DNA of 64,000 bases from Oegoconia quadripuncta (GCA_949316235.1 OX438747.1:26540618-26604617); one strand, 5' to 3'; positions 40,903 through 51,485 are shown, counted from the first letter of the stretch. A program made the numbers and translations. The notes: generated by a model not told the origin, from the sequence alone.

Positions 40903-41800
40903 ATGTCTAATAGCAGTGTTTTTGGTTACGGCATCAAAAAAAGCGAAAATCGACCAAACATATAATTACACCGGTACGTATTAGTATTTAGCAAAAATAC
41001 CAAATAATACATCAAAAGCCATATGTTTTTGCTTTCTTATAAATAGTTTACGAATAATTCATAACGAATTTAGCTTAAACTACGTATTTTTGTGGGTTTT
41101 GATAGTTATTTTAGGAAGTCTAAAAGAGTTGCTTTTTGTCGATAGAGTTGCCCTTCAAGCCATTTTCCATATCGATGTTTTCCATTGTGAATTGTTGTGT
41201 AATGTTTATATACCGCTTTTTTTCGTTTTAGGTTGCCTAAAAATTATCGAAAAAGAAAAATGTGGCTGGATGCAATAGGAATGGAACATTTAAAGATACA
41301 TGTGAGGTCAATTTTCATTCGATTGCTCTTCACGGCCTTCCGGGATGTTGCCCTACCGTCACGAATCTTTATAGTGAGTATTTAATTTTTAGTTATTACT
41401 AGTAAACAGCCTCGTAGCTTTGCTCGCTTAGATTTACAAACTTTGCCACCCTCTTTTTCTTACCAAATTTCAGCTTTCTAAATACAGTATTTTTGTCTGG
41501 GCGTTGGTAATCATAATCAATCAGGACAATCAATTTTATAAGTATCAGTTTTATCTGAAATCATGTTCTGTATTTATAGAACATGAAAATAAAATTCATC
41601 ATCATATCATAATCAGCCGAAAGACGTCCACTACAAATACATTAATGAATTAATTTGTTTAAGTGTCATTTTGATTTCCAGGTTCAGGACCCAACACTGA
41701 AAACAATTAAAAAATTAAATATGAAATGTGAAAAATACAAGAAGAAAATTAAAATTTTACATGACGAAAATAGAAGACAGAAAAAATACCCCATATATTA
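40903..41800 (+). pseudogene. THAP-domain transposase N-terminus, three decayed exons
   Basis: Exon 1 40903-40973 (MSNSSVFGYGIKKSENRPNI, then a stop, LHR) with donor GTACGT. Exon 2 41232-41373 after TTTTAG: RLPKNYRKRKMWLDAIGMEH LK, then one frame lower CEVNFHS ... LPGCCPTVTNL; donor GTGAGT. Exon 3 from 41682 after TTTCCAG: a basic helix LKTIKKLNMKCEKYKKKIKI. Together these give the order of a THAP zinc finger (C2CH, W, P, closing PTV-type box) plus coiled coil. The first cysteines are mutated and there is a stop and a frameshift. Confidence 0.65.
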
Positions 41801-41814
41801 TACGTCCATAATTG

Positions 41815-42095
41815 AGGGTGGATGATACTCGTCCATGGAAAACCGTCAGTGCCACTTCTTGCAATGTTATACTACTTTATCTACATAAACCAACTACACA
41901 TTTGTCCAGTCTTTCACATATATTTTCAATATGGCAGATAACAGAATGCAAATTGCAGAATTTGTCACTATGTAGTCCCAGATATTTCGTTGACTCTACT
42001 TCTTTAATTTGCTCTTTATTATACATTATATTAAGATGAATGTCAGTACCTCTAATTGTTCTAAATAATATAAGTTTTATTAATGTGATGAAGAT
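41815..42095 (-). pseudogene. LINE reverse-transcriptase thumb fragment
   Basis: Minus strand: ILFRTIRGTDIHLNIMYNKE, QIKEVESTKYLGLHSDKF, CHIENICERLDKCVVGL. This is the region after the catalytic Asp pair in CR1/Kiri-type LINEs (VESTKYLG). Short, inserted in the P-like element. Confidence 0.6.
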
Positions 42096-42105
42096 TATAA
42101 ATGAT

Positions 42106-42385
42106 GACGACCTGTTTGGTATAGTGGTCAGAAACTCTCCTACTATACCAAAAGATCGCGGGTTCGAATCCCGCTAGGGGCATATGTTTGTATGATGAAT
42201 ACAGACATGTGTTCCCGAGTTATGGATGTTTTTCATTTATGTATGTATTTATTTACAAAAAAAATGTATTTGTGTAGTTTATCAACCATCTGGTATCCAC
42301 AACACAAGCCTATAGTTGCTTAAAGTGGAACTAGATGGCGCTGTGTGTATGTTTAAGGATATTTATTTATTTATTATTATCATTA
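42106..42385 (+). mobile_element. tRNA-derived SINE, family 1, copy 4
   Basis: GACGACCTGTTTGGTATAGT, box B GGGTTCGAATCCCGCTAG, body AACTAGATGGCGCTGTGTGT, (ATTT)n tail. Confidence 0.8.
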
Positions 42386-42439
42386 TTATAATGTTAATTT
42401 TAAAATTGATTTTATGCAGCCAGTCACCCACAGTAATTA

Positions 42440-42580
42440 TTCGTATTGCAATCCGTGATGGTATGTTCCGCCTGGAAGAGATCGCCGAGATAAGGCTGCC
42501 TAATTTATAGTATCTATAAGATCATTAAATGTACCTTCCTTATTTAAACAATAAAGCGTAATTGATTGATTTATAACATT
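42440..42580 (+). repeat. LINE 3'-end fragment
   Basis: GAGATCGCCGAGATAAGGCT GCC ... ACAATAAAGCGTAATTGATT; same tail type as 18298-18410. Confidence 0.4.
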
Positions 42581-43953
42581 TTCTGTATCTTTGTTGATTG
42601 GTTTGTTTGTAAAATTGTAGGTATTTTATTTATGGAATTCTAAAACGTTCAATATTATCTTTGATATCCCTTGCTGTATAAATAAATATATATTTGCAAA
42701 TAACTCTTTGTTTTAACACCCTTTTACATAGTGACAAAATATAGAAATAGGTACAATACCATTTTGTAGTTGAGATCATGTTAGAGTCTGAGCGGAATTT
42801 GTCGATAATTGTGACAAGATTTCAGAACTTGTCGGTCAGCCGTTTATAAGATACAGGGGTGTATTGCTGGCCGTGCCAAGATGAGAGCTCATCCTGCCAG
42901 GCCACTTTAATATTTCCAAAACTCCAGAGGTTCTAGCGAAAATTGGATTAGACCAGCAATTTGTCGATATTTTTCACAAAACACTCGTTACTTAGATAGA
43001 TTCAAATTATTAATGTGAAGAGTGAAGTGTAATGAAGAGAAATATAGAGTTCCTTTTTCGATGTACAGTCGCGAACTATGAAACTGAGAATATCTACAGA
43101 ACTTGGCATCCATTTAGATCTCAATTCTTTTGTCAGTGAAATAGATAATCACATATTATATGCTAACAAGTCCCATTTTAACAATTACGTTTTCGATGAG
43201 ACACAAATTATGTATCTAAAAAGATATCGATGTACCGTGGGGCACCACTACAAAAAGGTGCCATTTTTGTTTCTCAGTAAGTTTAGGTATACACGCTTTT
43301 TTCGTAGGTAGGGCATCTCCATATGTTTCAGTACTCAGAGCTCTGTTGCCAAAGCCGCTTAACAACGTTAGTGAACTGTCAGTGAGCTGTCAGGGCCCGA
43401 GAGACAAGGATGTGGTAATTTACAGTAATACTAATATCGATATCGATTTTATCTATCGATACATAGGGCAGTGTATTCCATCCCTATTGTAAAGATGTAA
43501 TAGTACTGTGGCAAAAGGAGTAAATTAAAAACAAAAAAAATGTTTTCGAACCTTTTTATTTTACAAAGAGATTATAATTGTATGCCAACAAATGATTTAT
43601 AAAAAGAATAATTATTCAGAACAGACTGATTAGAATCAACGTTGTGTGTTAAAATGATATTAGCTGATTGACAAAACCGCGAAAAGCGCATATTTTACAA
43701 ACGAACTACTTACATACAGCCAGGTCAATGATTATTAAAATACACGGTCCTGACCCATGAAATTGCAATTTTGTATGTAGAATTTCATCAGGACTGTTGA
43801 ACATATTGGACAGTGGGGTTTCCTCCATACAACTATCTTCGCATTAGGGAGTGGCAAAAAACATTAAATTGTATGGGCAGCCATTTCTAAACAGTAACAG
43901 CTTTAAATAAGTTGCAAGGAATGTAAGCATTGCTAGAGGAGCACATTATTAGG

Positions 43954-44143
43954 TGTGGTGTTGTGTTAGTAAAATAAATGAATCGTTGGGCGGCGGTGGA
44001 CGGCGCCCTCTCGGCTCACTTCAGGTACTTGCGGAAGGACCGTCAGCCGATGCGGACGTTGTCTATTACCGTCCCGATTGATGTCCTAAATACTGTCTTA
44101 TTGGTGTATTCCCGATAGTGTACTTACGTGTGTGGACAGCACA
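43954..44143 (+). repeat. 5' LTR
   Basis: TGTGGTGTTGTGTTAGTAAA ... GTGTACTTACGTGTGTGGAC AGCACA. Identical by eye to the 3' LTR. Confidence 0.9.
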
Positions 44144-44162
44144 AGTGGCGACGAGCTCAATT

Positions 44163-44842
44163 GTAAGTACAACAAAACTAATTATCGAATCAAATACAAA
44201 AAAAAAATCGCAATGTTTTCATACCACTTATTGTATGTAGGTACTTTATAATTTTGCTATGTTTGCCTTCATATGGTTAATTATAACGCATAAAAAAACA
44301 TAATATGTATAAATAAACATAAATAAAATACTAAGATAATAAGTAACAGCAGGCGTTCTCAGTACCTACTTAACACGAGTGGTGGTATTTGATTCTGTAA
44401 TGCGATCCGCGTCGCTAAGCTATCGCTAAGACGCAGTCTACATAAACAAATCTGTAGTAGTGGAGAGATGAGTCATCATCCAGCACTAAAGAAAATAAAA
44501 TTAGAGGTATGAGTGCTCGCTCACTCTTACCTACTAATGTGTATATTAGTAGGGGCGCGATAATTTTGGTAGTGCACAACTGGGAATTATCGGCCGGTAC
44601 TAACACGAAGTTAGTGTTTCTTTCTTAGTATTGATGGAGCATTAGCAATAAAATAGTTATTTTCCGAACTCGTTCATAACAAACAAATGTTATTTAACGA
44701 AAATAATTTTCATATAATTATAGATTATTATTAATATCAGTAGTATTTTACAATACACGCTTATAATCTCTGTAGATACCTAACATAATACAAGTACAAT
44801 AAAACGAACCGTGACTTTGAAAACTTTAATAATTAATTTCAG
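44163..44842 (+). other. Possible leader intron of the LTR element
   Basis: A good donor GTAAGTACAA follows the LTR and primer-site region, and a good acceptor (TAATTAATTTCAG) ends 12 bp before the gag ATG. Splicing would remove 680 bp of non-coding leader. Confidence 0.4.
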
Positions 44843-44854
44843 ATCGTTCGGATC

Positions 44855-45751
44855 ATGTCCCAATTAACCCCATTAGAAGCATTTGATTGTGAAGGAGATC
44901 AGGCTTCTGTAGGTTTGCGGTGGGAGAAATGGAAGCGAGGACTAGAAATATACTTGCTTGCTTCCAATACCACCGCACCTGAGAAAAAGCGAGCTGTTTT
45001 ATTACATGTTGGGGGATTACCATTGCAAGAGATTTTCTACAACATACCAGGCGCATCAGTGCAACCAACCACTGAAACGAATGTATATGACGTCGCGATA
45101 GTAAAATTTGATGACTATTTTACACCTAAACAAAACCGATATTATGAAAGACATTTGTTTCGGTTAATTAAGCAAGACCAAGACGAGAAATTTGAAAAAT
45201 TTTTACTAAGACTCCGTTACCAAAGCGCGAAATGCAAGTTTACCGCGGAGGAGGAAAATATAATCGACCAAATAATCGAAAAATGCTCATCATCTGAACT
45301 AAGAAAGAAAATACTGACTATGGGTGACGAAGTTACCTTAACTAAAATCATATCAGAGGCAAACGCCCTTGAGACTGTAGAGAGACAGTTAATTGAATTT
45401 GAACATAAAACAAACACCCAAATAAATAAAATAGACGCTCAAATATCCAATCCTGAATGCACCAGGTGTGGAAGTCTAAAACATAAATCTGACAGTTTTT
45501 CTTGTCCAGCAAGAAACAAACAATGTGCCAAATGTGGTCACATTGGGCATTTCAGGGCTCAATGCAGAACAAGAGCCGCTAAGCGTCAAAACAAACAAAA
45601 AAATGACAAAACAGCTAAAAAACGGAAAACAGAAGAAAAAAAGCTAGAAGATGATAACAAATACAAAAAAAGTACTGAGATCGATTACATCTTCCATATT
45701 GATGACGATGCTATGTTAAAATGTCAAATTGGCGGAGTCGATGTAAAGTAA
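44855..45751 (+). CDS. Ty3/gypsy-type gag
   Basis: 298 residues. Starts MSQLTPLEAFDCEGD, then WEKWKRGLEIYLLAS (capsid N-terminal region as in mag/K02A2.6-type elements), YFTPKQNRYYERHLF and FLLRLRYQSAKCKF of the capsid, and near residues 200-240 CTRCGSLKHKSDSFSC and CAKCGHIGHFRAQC, the nucleocapsid knuckles, followed by a Lys-rich tail. Forms the internal particle. Complete, unlike pol. Confidence 0.85.
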   Translation: MSQLTPLEAFDCEGDQASVGLRWEKWKRGLEIYLLASNTTAPEKKRAVLLHVGGLPLQEIFYNIPGASVQPTTETNVYDVAIVKFDDYFTPKQNRYYERHLFRLIKQDQDEKFEKFLLRLRYQSAKCKFTAEEENIIDQIIEKCSSSELRKKILTMGDEVTLTKIISEANALETVERQLIEFEHKTNTQINKIDAQISNPECTRCGSLKHKSDSFSCPARNKQCAKCGHIGHFRAQCRTRAAKRQNKQKNDKTAKKRKTEEKKLEDDNKYKKSTEIDYIFHIDDDAMLKCQIGGVDVK

Positions 45752-45789
45752 GTAAATAGTAAAGTAAGTAAGTAAATGTTATGTTATGT

Positions 45790-47870
45790 AATGTTGAAGT
45801 TCTAATTGATTCAGGCAGTAAGCATAACATAATTAATTATGGTACCTGGACACATTTGAAAAGCAACAAAGCAATTGTCTTCCTGGAAAAGACACAGCTA
45901 TGTCGCTCAATGTTCTGCGACTTGGTTTAGGAGTAAACACGGTCGTAACTCCTTTCCCGAAATTTAAGGATATAGAACTTGACATTGCCATCGATGACGC
46001 TATTAAACCAGTGAGTCAAACTTATCGTAGAATTCCGATTCCCTTAAAAACTAAGGTCAATGCAAAAATTTATGAATTTGTTAAGTTAGATATCATAGAA
46101 CATGTAAATAAACCCTCACCCTGAGTTTCGCCTATGGTTCCAATTTTAAAAAGCGATAACGATATCCGTATTTGTGTAGATATACGATGTGCAAACAAAG
46201 CAATTAAACGCGAAAACCACCCATTGCCTACAATGGAACAATTAATGCCTAAAATATTTAGGCCTTCCTAAAGGCCTAAATATTTCCCAAACTTGACGTG
46301 AAAAACGCTTTTCACCAAATTGAAATCAAGGATAGTTGCCGACACATCACAACGTTCATCACAAACAAAGGTTATTGTTTGGCATATCAAATGCTCCTGA
46401 ACATTTTCAAAAATTATGGAAACCATTCTTTTACCGTATGATGGTGTCGTTATTTTCATTGATGACATTGTGGTGTTTGGTCATTATGAAATAGAACACA
46501 AAATTAGACTAGATCATGTTCTACAGGTCCTCAAGGACTATAACTTCTTCTTCTTCTTAATAATTCTTAATTTCTTCTTAATAATTCTTAATAAAGGAAA
46601 ATACATCTTTAATGCGAAATCCATACAGTTCTTAGGACACGAGTTGTCCTCGGAAAGGGTAAAACCCCTAGATAAATATATTAAGGTAATCGATGATTTT
46701 AGAGAATCTAAAACCATAGACGAAATTCAGAGCTTTCTTGGTCTCATAAATTTTGTAAACAAATGGGTCCCAAATTTAGCCACCTTAACCGAATCCATTC
46801 GTAAAATTTTGAGAGAAAAACTTCCCAAAAGCGCTAATATACTGCATACTGCATAAGCATACTGGAAAAGTGAACAAAGTTATGCTTTCAAAAACTTAAA
46901 AGAATGTCTTTCACGAATCCGTACCCTTGGGTTTTATGACCCCAATGACAGAACCCAATTATATGCTGACGCAAGTCCCGTAGGTCTTGGTGCCGTACTA
47001 GTTCAATACGATGCACGTGGCCCCAGAATCATTGCATTTGGCAACAAGAATCTTACCGAAGTAGGAAAAAGGTACTGGCAAACTGAAAAAGAAGCTCTTG
47101 CGTTAGTATGGGCTATTGAACATTTTAAAATGAATTGTTTGGGAAAAGTTCCAGTTAATTACGGGCCACAAACCAATTTCAGGTGATTTTGGTCCGTATT
47201 CCAAACCTTGCGCAAGAATCGAGAGGTATTCCAGCTACTATGACTTGCGATAACGGCAAACAATTTGGTTCTGAGGAGTTCAAATCATTTTGTTTGGAAC
47301 AAGGAATTAAACTTTACCACACGATTCCTTACTGGCCCCAACAGTACGGAGGAGTGGAAAGGCAAAATAGAGATATCGTCAAAAGATTGAAGATCAACCA
47401 AACCCAAAAATCCGATTGGAGAGAAGCTCTCCTACAGTATATTTCATATACTATGTATAATAGACCCCACATGGTACAACTGGAAAAACTGCTGCAGAGC
47501 TATTTTTCAATAGGATTTTTCGAGACAAATTGCCGTCATTGTTAGACTTAGCAAGCGGAGAAGAATATTCTGAAACAAGGGACAGAGACAAAGAGAAAAA
47601 AGAGCAAGGAAAATGAAGGAAGACCGAAAGAGAAAGGCAAAAGAATCAGATATAGTGATCGGAGAAAAAGTATACGTGAAGAATTTAATAAAAGAAAATT
47701 TAATTAACACCGGAGTTCGACCCAACTTCGCATACAGTAATTAATACTAAAGGAAACAAAGCAAACGTGAGGAACGATTTAACAGGAAAAGAATATAGGA
47801 GGAACTTGATACATCTGAAAAGAGTAGAAGGACAGTGGCATGTCTGTAATGATGGAAATGAAGGATAAAG
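45790..47870 (+). pseudogene. Ty3/gypsy-type pol remains (protease, RT, RNase H, integrase)
   Basis: In order: protease LIDSGSKHNIIN near 45805; reverse transcriptase from about 45990 (RRIPIPLKTKV, a stop near 46122, CVDIRCANKAI, KLDVKNAFHQIEI), catalytic IFIDDIVVF near 46460; QFLGHELS; RNase H LYADASPVGLGAVL near 46955; integrase from about 47215 (MTCDNGKQFGSEEFK, PQQYGGVERQNRDI) and a basic C-terminus to about 47870. Stops, frameshifts, an internal TTCTTAATAA-type duplication (46546-46596) and a deletion between RNase H and the integrase Asp block make it non-functional. Confidence 0.85.
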
Positions 47871-48044
47871 TAATTCTATAGACATGAGTGATCATGAAGA
47901 AACGGACAATGATCAAGAATAAATCGATCGATGATGATTATAAAATAGAGTAGATAAGTTTAATTACTAATTGGAAATTACTTTTATTTTGCTTATATTT
48001 AGTAACTAGATTCTGTAAATGCAAAACATATTAAAAGAAAGTGA

Positions 48045-48234
48045 TGTGGTGTTGTGTTAGTAAAATAAATGAATCGTTGGGCGGCGGTGGACGGCGCCCT
48101 CTCGGCTCACTTCAGGTACTTGCGGAAGGACCGTCAGCCGATGCGGACGTTGTCTATTACCGTCCCGATTGATGTCCTAAATACTGTCTTATTGGTGTAT
48201 TCCCGATAGTGTACTTACGTGTGTGGACAGCACA
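48045..48234 (+). repeat. 3' LTR
   Basis: Same 190 bp as the 5' LTR; preceded by a purine-rich tract. Confidence 0.9.
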
Positions 48235-48277
48235 GGATACAAGGTTTCAAGTTCATTGCATTAGTCCAAACAAACGC

Positions 48278-48462
48278 GGCATATCCGTTCTTTCACCCCG
48301 AAAAATCCACCCTAAGGTGGATTCACGGAAACGTATGACCGAGAATTCACCCTAAGCTAAGAAATACCTTTCATTCAGCTTAGCTTAGGGTGAATTCTTG
48401 GACATACGTTTCCGTGAACCCACCTTAGGGTGGATTTTTCGGGGTGAAAGAATGGATATGCC
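48278..48462. repeat. 185-bp hairpin in the left arm
   Basis: Two inverted 85-95 bp halves: GGCATATCCGTTCTTTCACC ... and ...GGGGTGAAAGAATGGATATG CC, with inner palindromes CCACCCTAAGGTGG and TTCACCCTAAGCTAAG; loop about 10 bp. The same hairpin is at 54584-54768. Confidence 0.88.
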
Positions 48463-48484
48463 GGGGAAACGTTTACAACATGGT

Positions 48485-49554
48485 TCACTTTCGAAGTAAG
48501 AAAAATATTTAACTATAAAATCATAGACGTTGGGAAAAAAGAACACAGAATATCTGCAATTTCATAGTTAGGGACCCGATATTATAATTATAGTGGCAGT
48601 CCGTGACAAAAAGTTGAACATTGGACTTTGGTTTCTATTTGTCTATATTTCATCATTGGGCTTTTCTTTCGCGAACTGCCACATACAAGAAGTAACTAGT
48701 TAGTAATCTGTGATACAAGTATCTTGGAATTAACTTTAACATAAAAAAAAAACTGTACAGTACCACCATGACAAACTTATAAAACTTTGCATTGACTTAT
48801 TAATTAACTTAAGGTAAAAATAATTGATAGTCTTCATTCTTCACTTTTTCCTTCTCTTGTGAATCTGGAAAAATAAACAATAAAAGTTGTACTATAAGAG
48901 AAAGAATTTTGGATGTTGAAGCTCTACTTTGTGATTTTTACTTGCATCTTTTGTCTCTACTTTAATGTACTTTGTGGGAGAAAACAAAAAATATTTTGTT
49001 TATGTATTTGGTAAAAATAAACGAATTAGGTACTAGGATAAAACCTGTAGCGACATTTGACCAGCAAATACACAGTAAACTTCGTAATCATATATTCTTA
49101 TATTTAGTGCGTTACATTCAAATAAAATCACTGAAATCCCAATCTAAGTAACACTGTGTTTTAGCATCCACTATTAGCGCTCTTTAAACTATTTCACAAA
49201 ATAATAGAATAATATTAAAAAAGTTGTGCTCTTATTCTTAATAGTAGTATGTGTGTAGCAGCGTGGAGAGAACGTGGCGTATGTGCGTATAATAGTGTGT
49301 GGTATGAGTATTGTAGGTGTGTGGAGAGGGTGCAGCGTCTGTGTGTATTCTAACGAATATCGTGTAGCATGTTGTAGTTTTCTTTGTGTACGAGTTTTGT
49401 CATGTAAAATCTGCAAACAGTATTACCTAAGAAAGGTGACAGTCAGACAACCCATTCGATCGCACCGCCCGACGAGCATTGCTGCGCTGTCCCTGGCGCA
49501 GTCTGTAACACCTACCTACAAAGGATAGAATAATAATAAATAAAATAAATATTC
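48485..49554. other. Interior of the large inverted repeat, no gene recognised
   Basis: AT-rich DNA, with a GT-rich stretch at 49245-49345. Frames on both strands show no known domain. It may hold diverged exons of the structure's original cargo. Confidence 0.4.
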
Positions 49555-49645
49555 TTCGACAACTGTACACAGCGCCAACTAGTGCCCACGCTAAGCAACT
49601 GAATGCTTGTGTTGTGGATAACGAGATGGTTGATATACTACATCA
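49555..49645 (-). repeat. SINE family 1, 3' fragment
   Basis: CTGTACACAGCGCCAACTAG, AAGCAACTGAATGCTTGTGT TGTGGATA: complement of the body and tail of the family-1 SINE. Confidence 0.6.
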
Positions 49646-49979
49646 TCATCAGTCCATTAACATCCCACTGCAGGGATATAGACCTTCCCTTGTAATGAGG
49701 GAGTATGGGCCATAGTCCGCCACGCTGGCCCAATGCGGATTGGGGACTTCACTTCAAATGTCCAATTTCATTTATAGGTATATGTTGTTTGTCTATACTT
49801 TATTAGTATAAATGTTTGGATTTAGAGAGTGTAAGTTGTATTTGTTGAGTTTCCTAAGTATATAAGTCTATTTTAGTACATTCACAGGAAAAAACACATT
49901 GTGAATGGCAGGTTTTAAGCTTGTTACACTAACCAGTGTAGGAAATCAATTTAGGAACAATCTATTTAGGAACCCTCTA

Positions 49980-51009
49980 TACAGGGTGGAAAGTTTCAAT
50001 GGGGCAGCCAAGGGAGGTACCTTAATCGTTGCAGCTACAAGAAATTGGTCTTAGGAGACTATCCATAATTTTTCAAAAAAATTTCATTCCCATTCACAGA
50101 TTTTCAAAAAAATGTATGGTTAGCAAGAAAATTACCATTTTTCACAAAAAAATTTTTTGATACTAATCGATCCTGTTCCGTATGCTGATCAAAAAGTTCT
50201 ATGGGACCAACTGAGGTTTCAGTACTAGAAAAGTCAGAAATCAAAAAAAAACTTTTTTCATACATTTAAAGTACTTAGATTTTTTTGTCAGGCCATAACA
50301 AGAGGTAACTTTTTGTTGTAGCTACAAAAATGATTAAGAAGATGCATATGCAATCAAACAATAAAATTATTTGAAAAATAATAATTATTTTTATTAATAA
50401 CTTTATGATATAAGGTGCTCAAAATGTTCTCCATTTTGATTAATGCATAAATGTATTCGTTTTCGTACTGACCGCGTGGCGGCCAATAATTTATTTGGAT
50501 GAATTCCATACAAAATTGTACAGAGCGAGTTTTTTAATTCTTCGACACTGTCATATTTCTTTTTATAAATTTCATTTTTTAAATAAAGTACGCATTATAA
50601 AAAGAAAACAAAGTTCGAAATTTAAAGCTTATTTGAATTTGAACTAGGTAGGTAAGTAAATCTTTTTTCAGAAAACTATCGAGGTTACGTAAGTTCCAAG
50701 TGAAACAAAATTAATTGACTGCATATGTATGGGAAAAGTTTTTTTTGATTTCTAACTTTTCTAGTACTGAAACTTCAGTTGGTCCCATGGAACTTTTTGA
50801 TCAGCATACGAAACAGGATCGATTAGCATCAAAAAATTTTTTTGTGAGAAATGGTAATTTTCTTGCTAACCGTACATTTTTTTGAAAATCTGTGAATTGG
50901 AATGAAATTTTTTTGAAAAATTATGGATAGTCTCCTAAGACCAATTTCTTGTAGCTGCAACGATTAAGGTACCTCCCTTGGCTGCCCCATTGAAACTTTC
51001 CACTCTGTA
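49980..51009. mobile_element. Mariner-type deletion derivative with 285-bp inverted repeats
   Basis: Ends TACAGGGTGGAAAGTTTCAA and CATTGAAACTTTCCACTCTGTA with TA on both sides. The inverted arms run 49980-50268 and 50727-51009, about 93% identical. The interior holds only a transposase C-terminus. Confidence 0.85.
50403..50573 (-). pseudogene. Mariner-like transposase, C-terminal remnant
   Basis: Minus strand: EIYKKKYDSVEELKNSLCTI, then RSVRKRIHLCINQNGEHFEH LIS and stop. The CINQNGEHFEHL ending is that of the same superfamily as the 14.8-kb transposase (CIARGGAHFEQLL). The catalytic core is deleted. Confidence 0.75.
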
Positions 51010-51287
51010 TAATTAGGAACCTTTAATTACACTTTACGATTTCCTAATTACGAGTTTCTACAAATTGGTAAAAATAGTGTAGTGCCAGTTTAGCAAAAAT
51101 CTTTGGCAAAGCTGGATTCCGAGAGTACTGAACCTCATTGTAATGCAATGATGTTAAATAGTTACTCACCAATCGTAATTGGTCTCCTAGGAATTCCTGT
51201 AGCCATCTCATTCGCAGTAAATAACGTAGGGACGGCAGTGGGACGGCATAATAAAGTCTGCGACCATCGGGCTTTAAATATTTTGTC

Positions 51288-51485
51288 TCAAAATGCCGGC
51301 AACATTATCATCTGCGACATCTGCTGAATATGTTCTTGGCCGTCTAAACGAAGCTGAAGGAACGTGCTATTGCTCGCCACATTCCATAATCGATTTAAAG
51401 ATCGGCCTGATGGAAACTTAAAGAATTTCACTTCATCTGAGGAGCTGTTGCACTCCGGCAAACAGCAGTATCTCTTTTTTGGCAT
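51288..51485 (-). CDS. THAP zinc-finger exon (partial)
   Basis: From ATG at 51485: MPKKRYCCLPECNSSSDEVK, FFKFPSGRSLNRLWNVASNS. This is the start of a THAP domain (C2 pair, FFKFP, conserved W); the closing C-H pair and AVPT-type box are not in this exon, which runs to a stop after about 65 residues. A further exon towards lower coordinates would be needed but was not recognised. It could be from a P-like transposon or a host THAP gene. No defect within the visible part. Confidence 0.6.
   Translation of the reverse strand: MPKKRYCCLPECNSSSDEVKFFKFPSGRSLNRLWNVASNSTFLQLRLDGQEHIQQMSQMIMLPAF

Larger units (their letters stand above)
40543..43340. mobile_element. Decayed P-superfamily-like transposon with THAP exons
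   Basis: Terminal inverted repeats of 27 bp (CTCTGAGTACTGAAACATAT GGAGATG at 40543, complement ending at 43340), flanked by CTCTGTTG on both sides (40535-40542, 43341-43348), an 8-bp duplication as made by P elements. Inside lie plus-strand remains of a THAP domain in two exons and a basic coiled region. Subterminal 17-bp direct copies CATTTTTGTTTCTCAGT lie at 40765 and 43262. The catalytic part is not recognised; a LINE fragment, a SINE and a LINE tail were inserted at 41.8-42.6 kb. Confidence 0.7.
43954..48234 (+). mobile_element. Ty3/gypsy-type LTR retrotransposon, defective
   Basis: 190-bp LTRs (43954-44143, 48045-48234) beginning TGTGGTGTTGTG and ending GGACAGCACA, identical by eye. A TGG-starting primer site candidate lies at 44146 and a purine-rich tract AAAAGAAAGTGA at the 3' LTR. 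Gag is open; pol is frameshifted and partly deleted. No envelope-like ORF. The host duplication is short (2-3 bp, AGG or GG) by comparison with the empty arm at 54830. It lies within the left inverted-repeat arm. Confidence 0.9.
43378..48484. repeat. Left arm of a large inverted repeat (split by an LTR element)
   Basis: 43378-43953 plus 48235-48484 match, inverted, 54561-55399 over about 830 bp at roughly 95% identity: outer end GTCAGTGAGCTGTCAG, ATCGAT-rich block, AAAATGTTTTCGAACC, CCTGACCCATGAAATTGCAA, AGGAGCACATTATTAGGATA and an inner 185-bp hairpin. The right arm is uninterrupted and shows the empty site of the LTR insertion. Confidence 0.88.

Noticed and set aside
48278..48462. Transcription terminator hairpin
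   Set aside because: Far too long (85-95 bp stem), no adjacent gene end, and repeated in the opposite arm.
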